Part shown: positions 26,884 to 35,809 of the stretch, piece after piece
Position numbering within the stretch: position 1 is the first letter of the stretch
Layout of the letters: each line of letters begins with the position of its first letter
NCBI RefSeq assembly: GCF_003367505.1
Contig: NZ_PXXX01000010.1
Coordinates: 310,001 to 374,000 of the forward strand
Direction: 5' to 3'
DNA: 64,000 nucleotides
DNA from: Lysinibacillus capsici
GTDB taxonomy: Bacteria > Bacillota > Bacilli > Bacillales_A > Planococcaceae
Made by a program: the position numbers and the translations under genes
The notes under the pieces: generated by a model
Databases searched by the model: none
What the model was told of the DNA's origin: nothing
Seen by the model: the letters and a program-made list of their open reading frames with translations, nothing else

Positions 26884-27108
26884 GTGCATCTCTCCCTTTT
26901 CACATCGTTCCATCTTGTTATTTTTACGGTTTGAAAGTGGAAGGGTTCTTTACTATATTAGAACCATTCCATCAAAAAACTATTTCCTTCACATATAAAA
27001 AAACAAATGTATAGTACTTGCTTTTTCTTGAATGAAAATAATTTTTGCAAAAATCACAAAATACTATATGTGAACTTTATCACATGAAAAAAACGAGTGC
27101 AACGGCTC

Positions 27109-28557
27109 CTATGATCTTTTTCGCTGTTTGGAAGCGACTACATAAGGTCTGAGTGCATCTGCTGTCATTGGGAAGCGAATAATGACGCGAAGCATTGCTG
27201 TTGGAAAGAATGGAACAAGCGGCCATAAATAAGGTGCCTGCATTGGTCGCAATGAACATAAATACGTAAACAATAAAAATAAACCAATAAATAACCCATT
27301 GACACCCCAGAGACCCGTCATCAGAAGTAGCAGTAACCTAAAAATTTTAATGGAGATACTAAGCTCATAGGATGGAATAATGAAAATAAGAATGGCTGCC
27401 ACCGCTGTATAGAGAACCACCTCTGAAGAGAATAATCCAACATCAATCGCAATTTGACCAATGATTACCCCCGCAACCAATCCCATCGCAGTGGACAATG
27501 GTGACGGAGTATGAATGGCGGCCATCCTCAAAAATTCTATTCCAATATCCGCAATCAAAATTTGTAGTAATAAAGGTACATGCGATTTCTCCTCCGTACC
27601 TAAAAAGGAGAGGGCATCTGGAAGTAGGGATTCATTCGTTGCAAATACATACCACAATGGCAATAAAAGTAAACCCATTACAGAGCCAAAATATCGCATA
27701 AAACGTACAAACGTCCCTACTGTGGGTGCCTGACGATATTCCTCTGCATGCTGCAATAAATGAAACACTGTAACAGGTACTAAAATAACGGATGGAGAAG
27801 TATCGACTAATATAGCTATATGCCCTTCAAGTAGATGAGCTGCAGCAATATCAGGTCTCTCCGTATAACGTACAAATGGAACTGGGTGGAACTTTTGTTT
27901 AAAGAGCCATTCTTCTAATGATTTATCGGCCATCGTCAAGCCATCATGATTTATTTGTCCAAGACGCTGTCGTAAACTTTCGAGCATATCTTCATTGGCA
28001 ACATCCTTCATAAACGCGATCGCCACGTCGGTTTGACCGATTTTGGATATTTTATGTAGCTCGAAACGTAGATTACTATTACGAATTCGCCTACGTATTA
28101 AGGCTGTGTTTTGAGAAATCCCTTCTGTAAAGCCATCCCTTGATCCACGGATAACTTTTTCATTATCTGGCTCTTCTGGAGAGCGTCCTGGATAGTTTCT
28201 AAGCTCTGCAACATAGCAATAGCCACTTTTAGTAATAAAGGTGACTTGTCCACTTAAAATGGCTAGTAAATAGGCTTTACGCTCTGTTTCTTCTGAACGT
28301 CCATGGAAATTAAAGTAAGACTCAAAATATTCCTTCTCATCCTCTACATCAATTTCAATGTCCTCATCTGGAAGCATGCTAGACAGCAACTGTGTTAAAG
28401 CTTCTCCATCTACAAGCCCACTAATATATGCACAAAGGACCGGCAAATCTTTGACAAATAAGTGTTTAATACCAACGTCAAACGATTCGCCGTCACCAAA
28501 TTGTTCTATAAGAAAATCTTCGGCTTCTTCTAAGCTGTTAAATAATTTATTTGTCAT
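27109..28557 (-). CDS. spoVAF: stage V sporulation protein AF (GerA family)
   Basis: A 482-residue membrane protein of the GerAA/SpoVAF family: a large N-terminal domain (EEKEYFESYFNFHGRSEETE; the conserved VIRGSRDGFTEGI near 145 and NTALIRRRIRN), then about five membrane segments from residue 290 (GTFVRFMRYFGSVMGLLLLP). In B. subtilis it is the last gene of the spoVA operon, made in the forespore and linked to germination. Here it starts 15 bases after the sigF stop; the usual spoVAA-AE genes between them are absent. Confidence 0.92.
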   Translation of the reverse strand: MTNKLFNSLEEAEDFLIEQFGDGESFDVGIKHLFVKDLPVLCAYISGLVDGEALTQLLSSMLPDEDIEIDVEDEKEYFESYFNFHGRSEETERKAYLLAILSGQVTFITKSGYCYVAELRNYPGRSPEEPDNEKVIRGSRDGFTEGISQNTALIRRRIRNSNLRFELHKISKIGQTDVAIAFMKDVANEDMLESLRQRLGQINHDGLTMADKSLEEWLFKQKFHPVPFVRYTERPDIAAAHLLEGHIAILVDTSPSVILVPVTVFHLLQHAEEYRQAPTVGTFVRFMRYFGSVMGLLLLPLWYVFATNESLLPDALSFLGTEEKSHVPLLLQILIADIGIEFLRMAAIHTPSPLSTAMGLVAGVIIGQIAIDVGLFSSEVVLYTAVAAILIFIIPSYELSISIKIFRLLLLLMTGLWGVNGLFIGLFLLFTYLCSLRPMQAPYLWPLVPFFPTAMLRVIIRFPMTADALRPYVVASKQRKRS

Positions 28558-28572
28558 GCTGTCACCATTTTC

Positions 28573-29364
28573 TTAGATGTCTTTTTTTATTACTTCCTGC
28601 TCCACTGTTGCACTAGTTGCCATCCAACTTTTCAGCTGGGCAAGGATTTTTTTCTCTAATCGGGAAACCTGTACCTGCGATATACCTAATCTATTTGCAA
28701 TTTCAGTTTGCGTGCAATCTGAAAAATAGCGAAGATATATGATAGACTGCTCTCTTGGCTCAAGTCTCGTTAGTACTTCTTTTAATGGGATGTAATCAAA
28801 TGGTTGCTCCGATTTTTCATCCTTCATTTGATCCATTAGTGTAATGGAATCACCCTCACTCTCATACAATTGCTCATGAAGAGAGGCAGGGTCTCTCAAT
28901 GCATCGGATGCTGTAACAATTTCCTCTGTTGTCACACCAAGCACCTGAGCAAGCTCTTGAATGGTTGGTGGATGTTCGTTCTTTTTAATAAATTCATCTG
29001 TAGCATGACGGATTTTAAAATTGAGCTCACGAATAGAGCGGCTCACCTTCACCATGCCATCATCCCTTAAAAAGCGCTGAATTTCTCCAATGATCATCGG
29101 TACTGCATAGGTTGAAAATTTCACATCATAGGTTAAATCAAATTTATCCACAGATTTCATGAGCCCTATGCAGCCAATCTGGAATAAATCCTCAAGCTCA
29201 ACACCTCTCGTTGTAAAACGTTGAACAATGGACCACACAAGTCTCGTATTGCCTTCTACCATTCGTTTACGAGCCTCATGATCGCCCTGCTGTGCGCGTG
29301 CAATTAAATCACGCATTTCCTCCTGAGACAATAGCTTATCGGACGACTGTTCTAACGGCTTCAC
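28573..29364 (-). CDS. sigF: forespore sigma factor SigF
   Basis: A 263-residue SigB/F/G-type sigma factor: region 2 (GNTRLVWSIVQRF, DLFQIGCIGLMKSVDKFDLTYDVKFSTYAVPMIIGEIQR region, residues 40-110), region 3, and region 4 with TQTEIANRLGISQVQVSRLEKK near the C terminus. First compartment-specific sigma factor, held by SpoIIAB until septation. GTG start with TGAGGT about 7 bases upstream. Third gene of the spoIIA operon, 10 bases after spoIIAB. Confidence 0.96.
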   Translation of the reverse strand: MKPLEQSSDKLLSQEEMRDLIARAQQGDHEARKRMVEGNTRLVWSIVQRFTTRGVELEDLFQIGCIGLMKSVDKFDLTYDVKFSTYAVPMIIGEIQRFLRDDGMVKVSRSIRELNFKIRHATDEFIKKNEHPPTIQELAQVLGVTTEEIVTASDALRDPASLHEQLYESEGDSITLMDQMKDEKSEQPFDYIPLKEVLTRLEPREQSIIYLRYFSDCTQTEIANRLGISQVQVSRLEKKILAQLKSWMATSATVEQEVIKKDI

Positions 29365-29374
29365 GGGTTTAACC

Positions 29375-29815
29375 TCACATTACCGCTGTGCGAACTGTGT
29401 AAAATTTCTTCGTGAATGTTACAGTTGTTCCTTCTTGCCATTTTGATATAACTGTTAGCTGATCTGAAAAGCTATCCATAATCGTGAAGCCCATACCCGA
29501 ACGCTCCATCATACTTTTTGTTGTAAATAATGGCTCCATCGCTCGACTAACGTCTTCAATTCCTATCCCTTTATCCATGACAGATACTGTCACAATATCA
29601 TCCTCACGTTTAGCATGAACTGTCACAACACCCTTACCATCTTCTTCATAGCCATGAATAATAGCATTGGAAACTGCTTCTGAGACAACTGTTTTAAATT
29701 CTGATAGCTCATCAATAGTTGGATCTAATTGAGCAATAAAGCCTGTAACAGCTACACGCGCTAAAGCTTCATTTTCACTAATTGCCAAAAAAGTTAATGT
29801 CATTTCGTTATCCAT
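29375..29815 (-). CDS. spoIIAB: anti-sigma F factor and SpoIIAA kinase
   Basis: A 146-residue GHKL kinase: N box VSEAVSNAIIHGYE near residue 46, G1 DKGIGIED near 80, G2 SGMGFTIMDSF near 110. It binds SigF with ATP and phosphorylates SpoIIAA, and so keeps SigF off in the predivisional cell. Start overlaps the spoIIAA end by 8 bases. Confidence 0.96.
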   Translation of the reverse strand: MDNEMTLTFLAISENEALARVAVTGFIAQLDPTIDELSEFKTVVSEAVSNAIIHGYEEDGKGVVTVHAKREDDIVTVSVMDKGIGIEDVSRAMEPLFTTKSMMERSGMGFTIMDSFSDQLTVISKWQEGTTVTFTKKFYTVRTAVM

Positions 29816-30167
29816 TTACAATCCCCCTTACGCGATCAATCGCTTGTTCCTCTGTTGCATCCATCATCCACGGTCCTAAACCTGAAAATTGAAATACTTT
29901 TCGCATTGTTGGCGATGGATTCAATAATATAGTTCGCCCAGCAACTGCCTCTAACTCACGCATACGACCAAGCACTAATCCAACTCCCGAACTATCCATG
30001 AAAGATAGTCCTTCCAAGTTCCAAATGATGGTCGTCACAGTGCCTTGAAAAATTGCTGCAGAAATTTTCGCTCGAATTTGTTCAACGGCATGATGATCGA
30101 GCTCCCCAAACAAACGTATAACGACTGTCTCTCTTGTGACCATTTCTAATTGATAATGCATGAACAT
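29808..30167 (-). CDS. spoIIAA: anti-anti-sigma F factor
   Basis: A 119-residue STAS protein with the signature LSFMDSSGVGLVLGRM near residues 54-70; the first Ser of SSG aligns with the SpoIIAB-phosphorylated Ser58 of B. subtilis. Once dephosphorylated by SpoIIE it displaces SpoIIAB from SigF in the forespore. ATG 30167 follows GAGGAGGAGG; the frame to 30197 and the ATG two codons later are alternatives. First gene of spoIIAA-AB-sigF-spoVAF. Confidence 0.95.
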   Translation of the reverse strand: MFMHYQLEMVTRETVVIRLFGELDHHAVEQIRAKISAAIFQGTVTTIIWNLEGLSFMDSSGVGLVLGRMRELEAVAGRTILLNPSPTMRKVFQFSGLGPWMMDATEEQAIDRVRGIVNG

Positions 30168-30184
30168 CGCCTCCTCCTCGTGCA

Positions 30185-30211
30185 ATTCCACATTCAATAG
30201 GTTGAATCCTT
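30185..30211 (-). promoter_or_regulatory. possible sigma-H promoter of the spoIIA operon
   Basis: The minus strand has AGGATTC, then 15 bases, then GAATT with a G three bases before it, the layout of sigma-H promoters (RnAGGAwWW, 11-12, RnnGAAT). The start would lie only about 15 bases before the ATG, which is tight, so this is tentative. The B. subtilis spoIIA operon is sigma-H dependent. Confidence 0.35.
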
Positions 30212-30354
30212 GTGGCTGACAGAACTAGTGCAAAGTCTTCCGAAATAGTGTCTAATCGACATACTTATAGCTTTTTAGGTTATGTGCAGTATGGGATAAA
30301 TCTACAATTTCTAAACGCTATCGAGCTCTAAATTTTGGCGATTCATCGAACGCA

Positions 30355-30392
30355 CAAAAAAGCGAGAACCCTCATAAGTGAGGGCTCTCGCT
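30355..30392 (-). terminator. pdp terminator
   Basis: A 14-bp stem with one mismatch, 30361-30374 / 30379-30392, followed on the minus strand by a T-run (A at 30355-30360), just after the pdp stop. Confidence 0.85.
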
Positions 30393-30400
30393 AATAATCT

Positions 30401-31651
30401 TTATGCAATTGTATAAGCTTGCTGAATTTTATTAATTGTCTCTTCGTCAATTGGCTGATTTGAATACAAATAAGCAATCGTATCACCATTATTAACATGA
30501 TCACCTTTTTTGGCGATTAGCTGAATTCCTGCATCATAATCAAGCTTTGATTCCTTCGTTAAACGTCCAGCGCCTAGACTAACACTTGCTTCTCCAACTA
30601 ATAAAGCATTAATCGTCTCCACTGTGCCCTCTGAAACCGCTGTCACTGCTACTTTATGAGCTGTGTCATTTTGAACAATATCAGAGACTACTCCTCCTTG
30701 CGCCACAATAAACTCCTCGAATTTTGCAGCTGCAGAGCCATCTGCTAGCACTCGCTTAACAGCAGCTGTCGCTTCCGCTTCATTCACACCTGCCGCAATT
30801 TGGTACATCAAGGAAGAGATGACAACACATTCATCAACCAAATCTTCATGCGTTTCTTCCATACGTCCACTTAATAGGGCATAAGCCTCCACTACCTCAA
30901 GCTTATTACCAATCATTTTCCCTAAAGGATTATCCATATCACTGATGTGTGCGATGACTTTACGGCCAAGTTTTTCTCCAATAGCCGTCATTGTATCTGC
31001 TAAACGCTGTGCTTCTTCCTGCGTCTTCATAAACGCACCTGAGCCACATTTTACATCGAGGACTATACCATCGGCACCACTTGCAATTTTTTTACTCATA
31101 ATCGACGCTGCGATTAATGGAATAGAATCGACAGTACCTGTCACATCACGCAATGCATATAATTTTTTGTCGGCTGGTACTAGATTACCTGTTTGTCCAG
31201 CAACGGCAATTTTATGCTGATTGACATTATCAATGAACTCCTGTGATGAAAGCTCTGTTTTAAAGCCCTGAATGGATTCAAGTTTATCAATTGTCCCCCC
31301 AGTAATCCCTAAGCCTTTACCACTAAATTTCGCAACAGGAATTCCTAGAGCAGCAATAATTGGCGTAACCACAAGTGTAACCTTGTCACCAACCCCTCCA
31401 GTTGAGTGTTTATCAATTTTAAAGCCTTCAATAGATGTTAAATCAATGACATCGCCTGATTCGATCATTGCCTTTGTTAAATAAAATGTCTCATCATCAG
31501 ACATGCCTAGTAAACGTATCGCCATTAATAAAGAACTTGCTTGATAATCTGGGATAGAGCCTGTCGTATAGCCTTCAACAAAATACTGAATTTCAGCTTG
31601 AGAAAGCTCTAATCCTTGTTTTTTCTTTTCAAACAATTGAACCATATTCAT
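30401..31651 (-). CDS. pdp: pyrimidine-nucleoside phosphorylase
   Basis: A 416-residue nucleoside phosphorylase of the thymidine phosphorylase family: KDHSTGGVGD-type motif as KHSTGGVGDKVTL near 83, then AKFSGKGLGITGGTIDKLES, LYALRDVTGTV and VLDVKCGSGAFMK. It splits uridine, deoxyuridine or thymidine with phosphate to base and (deoxy)ribose-1-phosphate, which the neighbouring phosphopentomutase converts to the 5-phosphate. ATG 31651 has AAGGGGG 8 bases upstream. In B. subtilis the gene after drm is the purine phosphorylase pupG; here pdp takes that place. Confidence 0.93.
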   Translation of the reverse strand: MNMVQLFEKKKQGLELSQAEIQYFVEGYTTGSIPDYQASSLLMAIRLLGMSDDETFYLTKAMIESGDVIDLTSIEGFKIDKHSTGGVGDKVTLVVTPIIAALGIPVAKFSGKGLGITGGTIDKLESIQGFKTELSSQEFIDNVNQHKIAVAGQTGNLVPADKKLYALRDVTGTVDSIPLIAASIMSKKIASGADGIVLDVKCGSGAFMKTQEEAQRLADTMTAIGEKLGRKVIAHISDMDNPLGKMIGNKLEVVEAYALLSGRMEETHEDLVDECVVISSLMYQIAAGVNEAEATAAVKRVLADGSAAAKFEEFIVAQGGVVSDIVQNDTAHKVAVTAVSEGTVETINALLVGEASVSLGAGRLTKESKLDYDAGIQLIAKKGDHVNNGDTIAYLYSNQPIDEETINKIQQAYTIA

Positions 31652-31664
31652 ACAAAAAACCCCC

Positions 31665-32846
31665 TTATTTCAAATCATGTAAGAAACTTTTACCGAATGG
31701 CGGTGCTTCTACATGAAAGTTTTCTGCAACTGTTGCTGCAATATCTGCAAAGGTTTCACGAAGCGCAAGTTCCGCACCACCTTTAAAACGTGGTGAATAG
31801 ACAATTAGTGGTACATATTCGCGTGTATGATCTGTCCCTGGGAAGGTTGGATCATTGCCGTGATCTGCTGTAATAATTAATAGATCGTCTTCTGACATTA
31901 CCTCTAGAATTTCTGGTAGACGTGCATCAAATTCTTGTAATGCCTGTCCATAGCCTAGAGGATCACGTCGATGGCCGAAATTGGCATCAAAGTCGACTAA
32001 ATTTAAGAAGCTTAGACCACGGAAGTCACGACGTACAACTTCTGCAAATTGATCCATACCATCCATATTATTTTTTGTACGTACAGCATCTGTCACACCT
32101 TCACCATTGAAAATATCTGAGATTTTTCCAATTGCAATCACATCTAATCCCGCGTCCTTCAAAACATTCATTGTTGTACGACCAAATGGCTTTAACGCAT
32201 AATCATGACGATTGGATGTACGAGTAAAGTTTCCAGGCGTACCCACAAATGGTCGTGCGATGACGCGACCTACTAAATATTCAGGCTGTAATGTTAATTC
32301 ACGAGCAATTTCGCAAATTTTATATAACTCTTCTAGTGGAATGATTTCTTCATGAGCAGCAATTTGTAAAACAGGATCGGCTGATGTATAGACAATAATC
32401 GCACCTGTTTCCATATGCTCCTTCCCAAAATCTTCAATTACTTGTGTACCACTTGCTGGCTGATTGCATAGCACTTTCCGACCTGTACGTTTCTCTAGCT
32501 CATCAATTAGCTCTGCTGGAAACCCATCTGGATACACTTTAAATGGTTTATCAATATTTAACCCCATGATTTCCCAATGGCCAGTCATCGTATCTTTACC
32601 AACTGATGCTTCTTGCATTTTACCGTAGTATGCTTTAGGGTCAGTAGTTGCATGCATTCCATGCAATGGTTCAATATTCGCTAAACCAAATGACTCCATT
32701 ACTGGCATTGTAAGCCCATTCATTTTTTCAGCGATATGTCCTAGTGTATGTGCGCCAACATCCCCAAATTTAGCAGCGTCTGGCGCTTCACCAATACCTA
32801 CGGAATCCATGACAACAACATGGATTTTGTTAAAAGGTTTATTCAT
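31665..32846 (-). CDS. deoB: phosphopentomutase
   Basis: A 393-residue alkaline-phosphatase-superfamily enzyme that interconverts (deoxy)ribose-1- and 5-phosphate in nucleoside salvage. Metal-binding [13 protein letters not shown] at residue 11, the phosphorylated Thr region [10 protein letters not shown] near 88, [12 protein letters not shown] near 285 and [20 protein letters not shown] near 325. AGGAGG lies 9 bases before ATG. It is followed 13 bases later by pdp, a functional pair, and preceded by xerD. Called drm in B. subtilis. Confidence 0.96.
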   Translation of the reverse strand: MNKPFNKIHVVVMDSVGIGEAPDAAKFGDVGAHTLGHIAEKMNGLTMPVMESFGLANIEPLHGMHATTDPKAYYGKMQEASVGKDTMTGHWEIMGLNIDKPFKVYPDGFPAELIDELEKRTGRKVLCNQPASGTQVIEDFGKEHMETGAIIVYTSADPVLQIAAHEEIIPLEELYKICEIARELTLQPEYLVGRVIARPFVGTPGNFTRTSNRHDYALKPFGRTTMNVLKDAGLDVIAIGKISDIFNGEGVTDAVRTKNNMDGMDQFAEVVRRDFRGLSFLNLVDFDANFGHRRDPLGYGQALQEFDARLPEILEVMSEDDLLIITADHGNDPTFPGTDHTREYVPLIVYSPRFKGGAELALRETFADIAATVAENFHVEAPPFGKSFLHDLK

Positions 32847-32944
32847 AATGGTTGCCTCCTAATCTCATGACTCTATTTTACCAAAAAAATGCGAAAAATA
32901 AAGGTCAGACATCCGACTGAAACATAATTTTTTCCTATTATCTT

Positions 32945-33850
32945 TTAAGCACGTGGATGGAATTGCTTATAGACCTCAGATAATCTTGTTTTGCTAATAT
33001 GTGTATAAATCTGGGTAGTAGAAATATCTGCATGACCAAGCATCTCCTGCACCGCTCGTAAATCGGCTCCATTTTCAACCAAATGAGTGGCAAAGGAATG
33101 ACGCAATGTATGTGGTGTTAATTCATGTTGGATGCCTGCCTTTAACGCATGCTCCTTCATTAATTTCCAACAACCCTGCCTTGTTAAACGTTTCCCTCTT
33201 TGATTAATAAAAAACGCATCTGTTTTGGGGTACTTTCCCTGTAATTGACTACGAGCACCATTTAAATAGGCATTTATTGCCGAAAGTGCGCTTTTGCCGA
33301 GTGGAATGATTCGCTCCTTGCCACCCTTCCCAAATACACGTACAAAGCCCATGGTTAAATGAATATCAGCTAAATCCAGTGCAATAAGTTCACTGATGCG
33401 CATACCAGACCCATATAGTAACTCCAGCATGGCAAGATCACGTATACCTTGTGGCTTACTTTTATTTGGAGCTGTTAGTAAAGCTTCAATCTCTTGGATA
33501 GATAAAATATTAGGCAACTTTTGCTCAATTGTCGGCATCTCCAAATGGACTGTCGGATCAGTTTCTGCGCGCTTTTCTCGTAGTAAAAATTGGTGGAAAC
33601 TTCGAATCGATGAAATATGACGGGCAATGGTACGACTTGTCTTTCCCTGTGCCCGCAATTGCTCTAAATGGCGTAATATAGTTGTCCGTTCTACCACACT
33701 AAAATCAGACATACCTTCTGCTTCCTTTAAAAAATGTACATAGCTTTCTAAATCTCGGCGATAGGATGCTAATGTATTAACAGATAACTGCCTTTCCACC
33801 TGAATAAAATGGATATAGTCCTCTACTGCATATTGAAATTCATTCATCAC
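32945..33850 (-). CDS. xerD: tyrosine recombinase XerD
   Basis: A 301-residue phage-integrase-type recombinase: N-terminal SAM-like core-binding domain (residues 1-90), then the catalytic domain with the first Arg in YGSGMRISELIALD, HTLRHSFATHL near 245 and the LGHADISTTQIYTH end with the tyrosine nucleophile. With XerC/CodV it resolves chromosome dimers at dif. Length and position between fur and deoB match B. subtilis ripX. GAGGGGG lies 7 bases before the first of two ATGs. Confidence 0.95.
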   Translation of the reverse strand: MMNEFQYAVEDYIHFIQVERQLSVNTLASYRRDLESYVHFLKEAEGMSDFSVVERTTILRHLEQLRAQGKTSRTIARHISSIRSFHQFLLREKRAETDPTVHLEMPTIEQKLPNILSIQEIEALLTAPNKSKPQGIRDLAMLELLYGSGMRISELIALDLADIHLTMGFVRVFGKGGKERIIPLGKSALSAINAYLNGARSQLQGKYPKTDAFFINQRGKRLTRQGCWKLMKEHALKAGIQHELTPHTLRHSFATHLVENGADLRAVQEMLGHADISTTQIYTHISKTRLSEVYKQFHPRA

Positions 33851-33960
33851 AACGCCCCCTCACTGTCAATTATTCTCTATTTTAGCATGGCCTTAAGAAA
33901 TGTGCTAAAGGACCCTCCATTCGACATAAACCACCAACCCTAATGGTGTCTATACTTCAA

Positions 33961-34020
33961 TAAAAAAAACAAAAAACTGCCCGATTCAATCTATACCAAA
34001 GATCAAAACAGACAGTTTTT
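33961..34020 (-). terminator. fur terminator
   Basis: A 10-bp stem AAAAACTGYC between 33972-33981 and 34011-34020 enclosing about 29 bases, followed on the minus strand by a long T-run. It directly follows the fur stop codon. Confidence 0.65.
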
Positions 34021-34022
34021 CG

Positions 34023-34487
34023 TTATTTTTCTTCATTCGATTCGTCGTTTTTATCATGACAGCGCCAGCATATGCCGTGGAAAGTTAGTCGGTGATCTTT
34101 TATAATAAAGTTCCAACGTTTTTCAACAACGGCTTCCACATCTTCAAGTAAATCTTCTTGAATTTCATCAACAGCACCACATTCGATACAAACAAGATGA
34201 TGGTGGAAATGGGCAGCTCCCTCTTGGCGTAAATCATAGCGCGATACGCCATCGCCAAAGTTGATTTTGTCGACAATTTTGAGCTCAGTTAATAATTCTA
34301 ACGTTCTATAAACAGTAGCTAGACCAATCTCAGGTGCTTTTTCTTTTACTAAAAGATAAACATCTTCAGCACTTAGGTGGTCCTCTTCGTGCTCAAGCAA
34401 AACAGCAACTGTCGCTTCTCGCTGCGGCGTCAGCTTGTAACTAGCACTATGCAACTGTTTTTTTATACGATCAATTCGGCTCTCCAT
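34023..34487 (-). CDS. fur: ferric uptake regulator, Fur family
   Basis: A 154-residue metalloregulator: winged helix (residues 1-85) with YKLTPQREA and TVYRTLELL, then the dimerisation domain with HFHHHLVCIECGAV (metal site His and the first CxxC) and a second CxxC in CWRCHDKN. It represses iron-uptake genes with Fe(II). Fur, PerR and Zur are close paralogues, but the B. subtilis location fur-xerD-drm supports Fur. Start ATG with a GGGGGGCGT-type site upstream. Confidence 0.92.
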   Translation of the reverse strand: MESRIDRIKKQLHSASYKLTPQREATVAVLLEHEEDHLSAEDVYLLVKEKAPEIGLATVYRTLELLTELKIVDKINFGDGVSRYDLRQEGAAHFHHHLVCIECGAVDEIQEDLLEDVEAVVEKRWNFIIKDHRLTFHGICWRCHDKNDESNEEK

Positions 34488-34609
34488 GTGACGCCCCCCT
34501 AAACTCTTTCCATTATACCAAAGGAGTAAATCCTATTACAAGATAGTGAATAGATTTCTAACATGCTTCTACTTTTTTATCTGATCACAATTTTGGTCTA
34601 TTCAATCCA

Positions 34610-35122
34610 TCATTTTAACACATAAGAAATAACAATAAACTCAGCAACTATTATGATGAAAAATGCGATAAAATTCAACAAAATTGTCCGACCAGATACT
34701 TGTTTCCCGATTTTTCGCTTTGACCAAGCGGGTACAAGTAAATTGCATAGGACTAGCAACAATATACAATAGATGAGCTGAAATGGAAACCACCAAATCG
34801 TATAAAGCCAAAAAGCTTCAAGTTTTTGTAATAAAAAAACCGAACTAAAGCCAAAAAAAGTGGCACGCATGGCTACAGTCACACGCACTAACACCTTTAA
34901 GACGCTATGTGTTGCTAGTAATAATATAAGACCTATGGAAATAGCAACAGGCAGTACTAAACGAAAAATGGATTGCCTGTCCCCATCTGCTAAACGAGGC
35001 TCTATAAATAATATAAAGGGTTCCGCTTTCGGTCCACCAATAATATGAAAGAAAATAACGCCACAAACAAAACTTACTGCAATGATGGAAGCGTGATAAA
35101 AAATAGACACCGTACGAGACAT
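34610..35122 (-). CDS. integral membrane protein, divergent SpoIIM-like
   Basis: A 170-residue protein with five hydrophobic segments (about 9-29, 55-75, 85-105, 110-135, 148-168). In B. subtilis spoIIM (214 residues, five segments, engulfment complex DMP) lies at this spot next to fur and nudF. The middle, LKVLVRVTVAMRATFFGFSS and the following ...WWFPFQLIYC... , lines up loosely with SpoIIM's FIKGMVVGF and VLPQNMI stretches. Evidence is place, topology and weak pattern, so the call is tentative. ATG 35122 is 7 bases after AAAGGAG. Confidence 0.55.
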   Translation of the reverse strand: MSRTVSIFYHASIIAVSFVCGVIFFHIIGGPKAEPFILFIEPRLADGDRQSIFRLVLPVAISIGLILLLATHSVLKVLVRVTVAMRATFFGFSSVFLLQKLEAFWLYTIWWFPFQLIYCILLLVLCNLLVPAWSKRKIGKQVSGRTILLNFIAFFIIIVAEFIVISYVLK

Positions 35123-35175
35123 AAACATGCTCCTTTTCTATCAAGGTTTGTACAGCTTATGCTCGTCCGTCTCTA

Positions 35176-35733
35176 TTATGCTAAAAGATTATTTTCTAAA
35201 TTTGCAGCTAGCCATAGCACTGCGAATGCTGTTTTAGCATCATATATACGCTGGTCAGCCACCATTACTTGTGCTTCTTCCAACGAAACTTCTAATAGTT
35301 CGACAAATTCATCCTCATCTAAATCTGCTTTATTGTCTATTGTATATAATCCCCTCGCCACAAACAAATGAAGAACTTCATCCGCAAAGCCTGGTGATGT
35401 TGCAAATGTTTGTAAAAAAGTAAGTTGATGCGCGCCATAACCTGTTTCTTCCTCTAATTCTCGACGTGCTGTCATCACTGGCTCCTCACCTGGCTCTAGC
35501 TTTCCAGCTGGAATTTCAATAATAGAACGCTCCAGCGCTTTGCGGTATTGTTCTACTAACACTAGTTTACCCTCGTCCGTAACAGCAATCACCGCTACGG
35601 CACCTGGATGCTTAATGATTTCACGTTTTGCAACCTGTCCATTTGGTAAAGTGACATCATCAATTTGTAGTTTTATTATTCTACCGTCATAGATCGGTGT
35701 CGTTTTCGTTGTTTTTTCCTCAAACTTTTTCAT
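35176..35733 (-). CDS. nudF: ADP-ribose pyrophosphatase (Nudix)
   Basis: A 185-residue Nudix hydrolase with the full box: GKLEPGEEP then ARRELEEETGY near residues 78-100. Cleaves ADP-ribose to AMP and ribose-5-phosphate. Length equals B. subtilis NudF. The long open frame reaches 35934, but the start is ATG 35733, with GAGGT about 8 bases upstream and the family's usual opening KKFEEKTTKTTPIYDGRI; the longer part runs antisense through yqkF. Divergent from yqkF, 76 bp between starts. Confidence 0.94.
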   Translation of the reverse strand: MKKFEEKTTKTTPIYDGRIIKLQIDDVTLPNGQVAKREIIKHPGAVAVIAVTDEGKLVLVEQYRKALERSIIEIPAGKLEPGEEPVMTARRELEEETGYGAHQLTFLQTFATSPGFADEVLHLFVARGLYTIDNKADLDEDEFVELLEVSLEEAQVMVADQRIYDAKTAFAVLWLAANLENNLLA

Positions 35734-35809
35734 TGACGATAACCTCGCTTGTTCTTCAGATATGTTCATTGTACCATTACAAGTAGAGAAATCGAAGGAG
35801 GTCATTCGT

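Noticed and set aside
30168-30400. dacF expected upstream of spoIIAA
   Set aside because: No coding frame in the gap; the single D,D-carboxypeptidase of the window is at 21942-23012.
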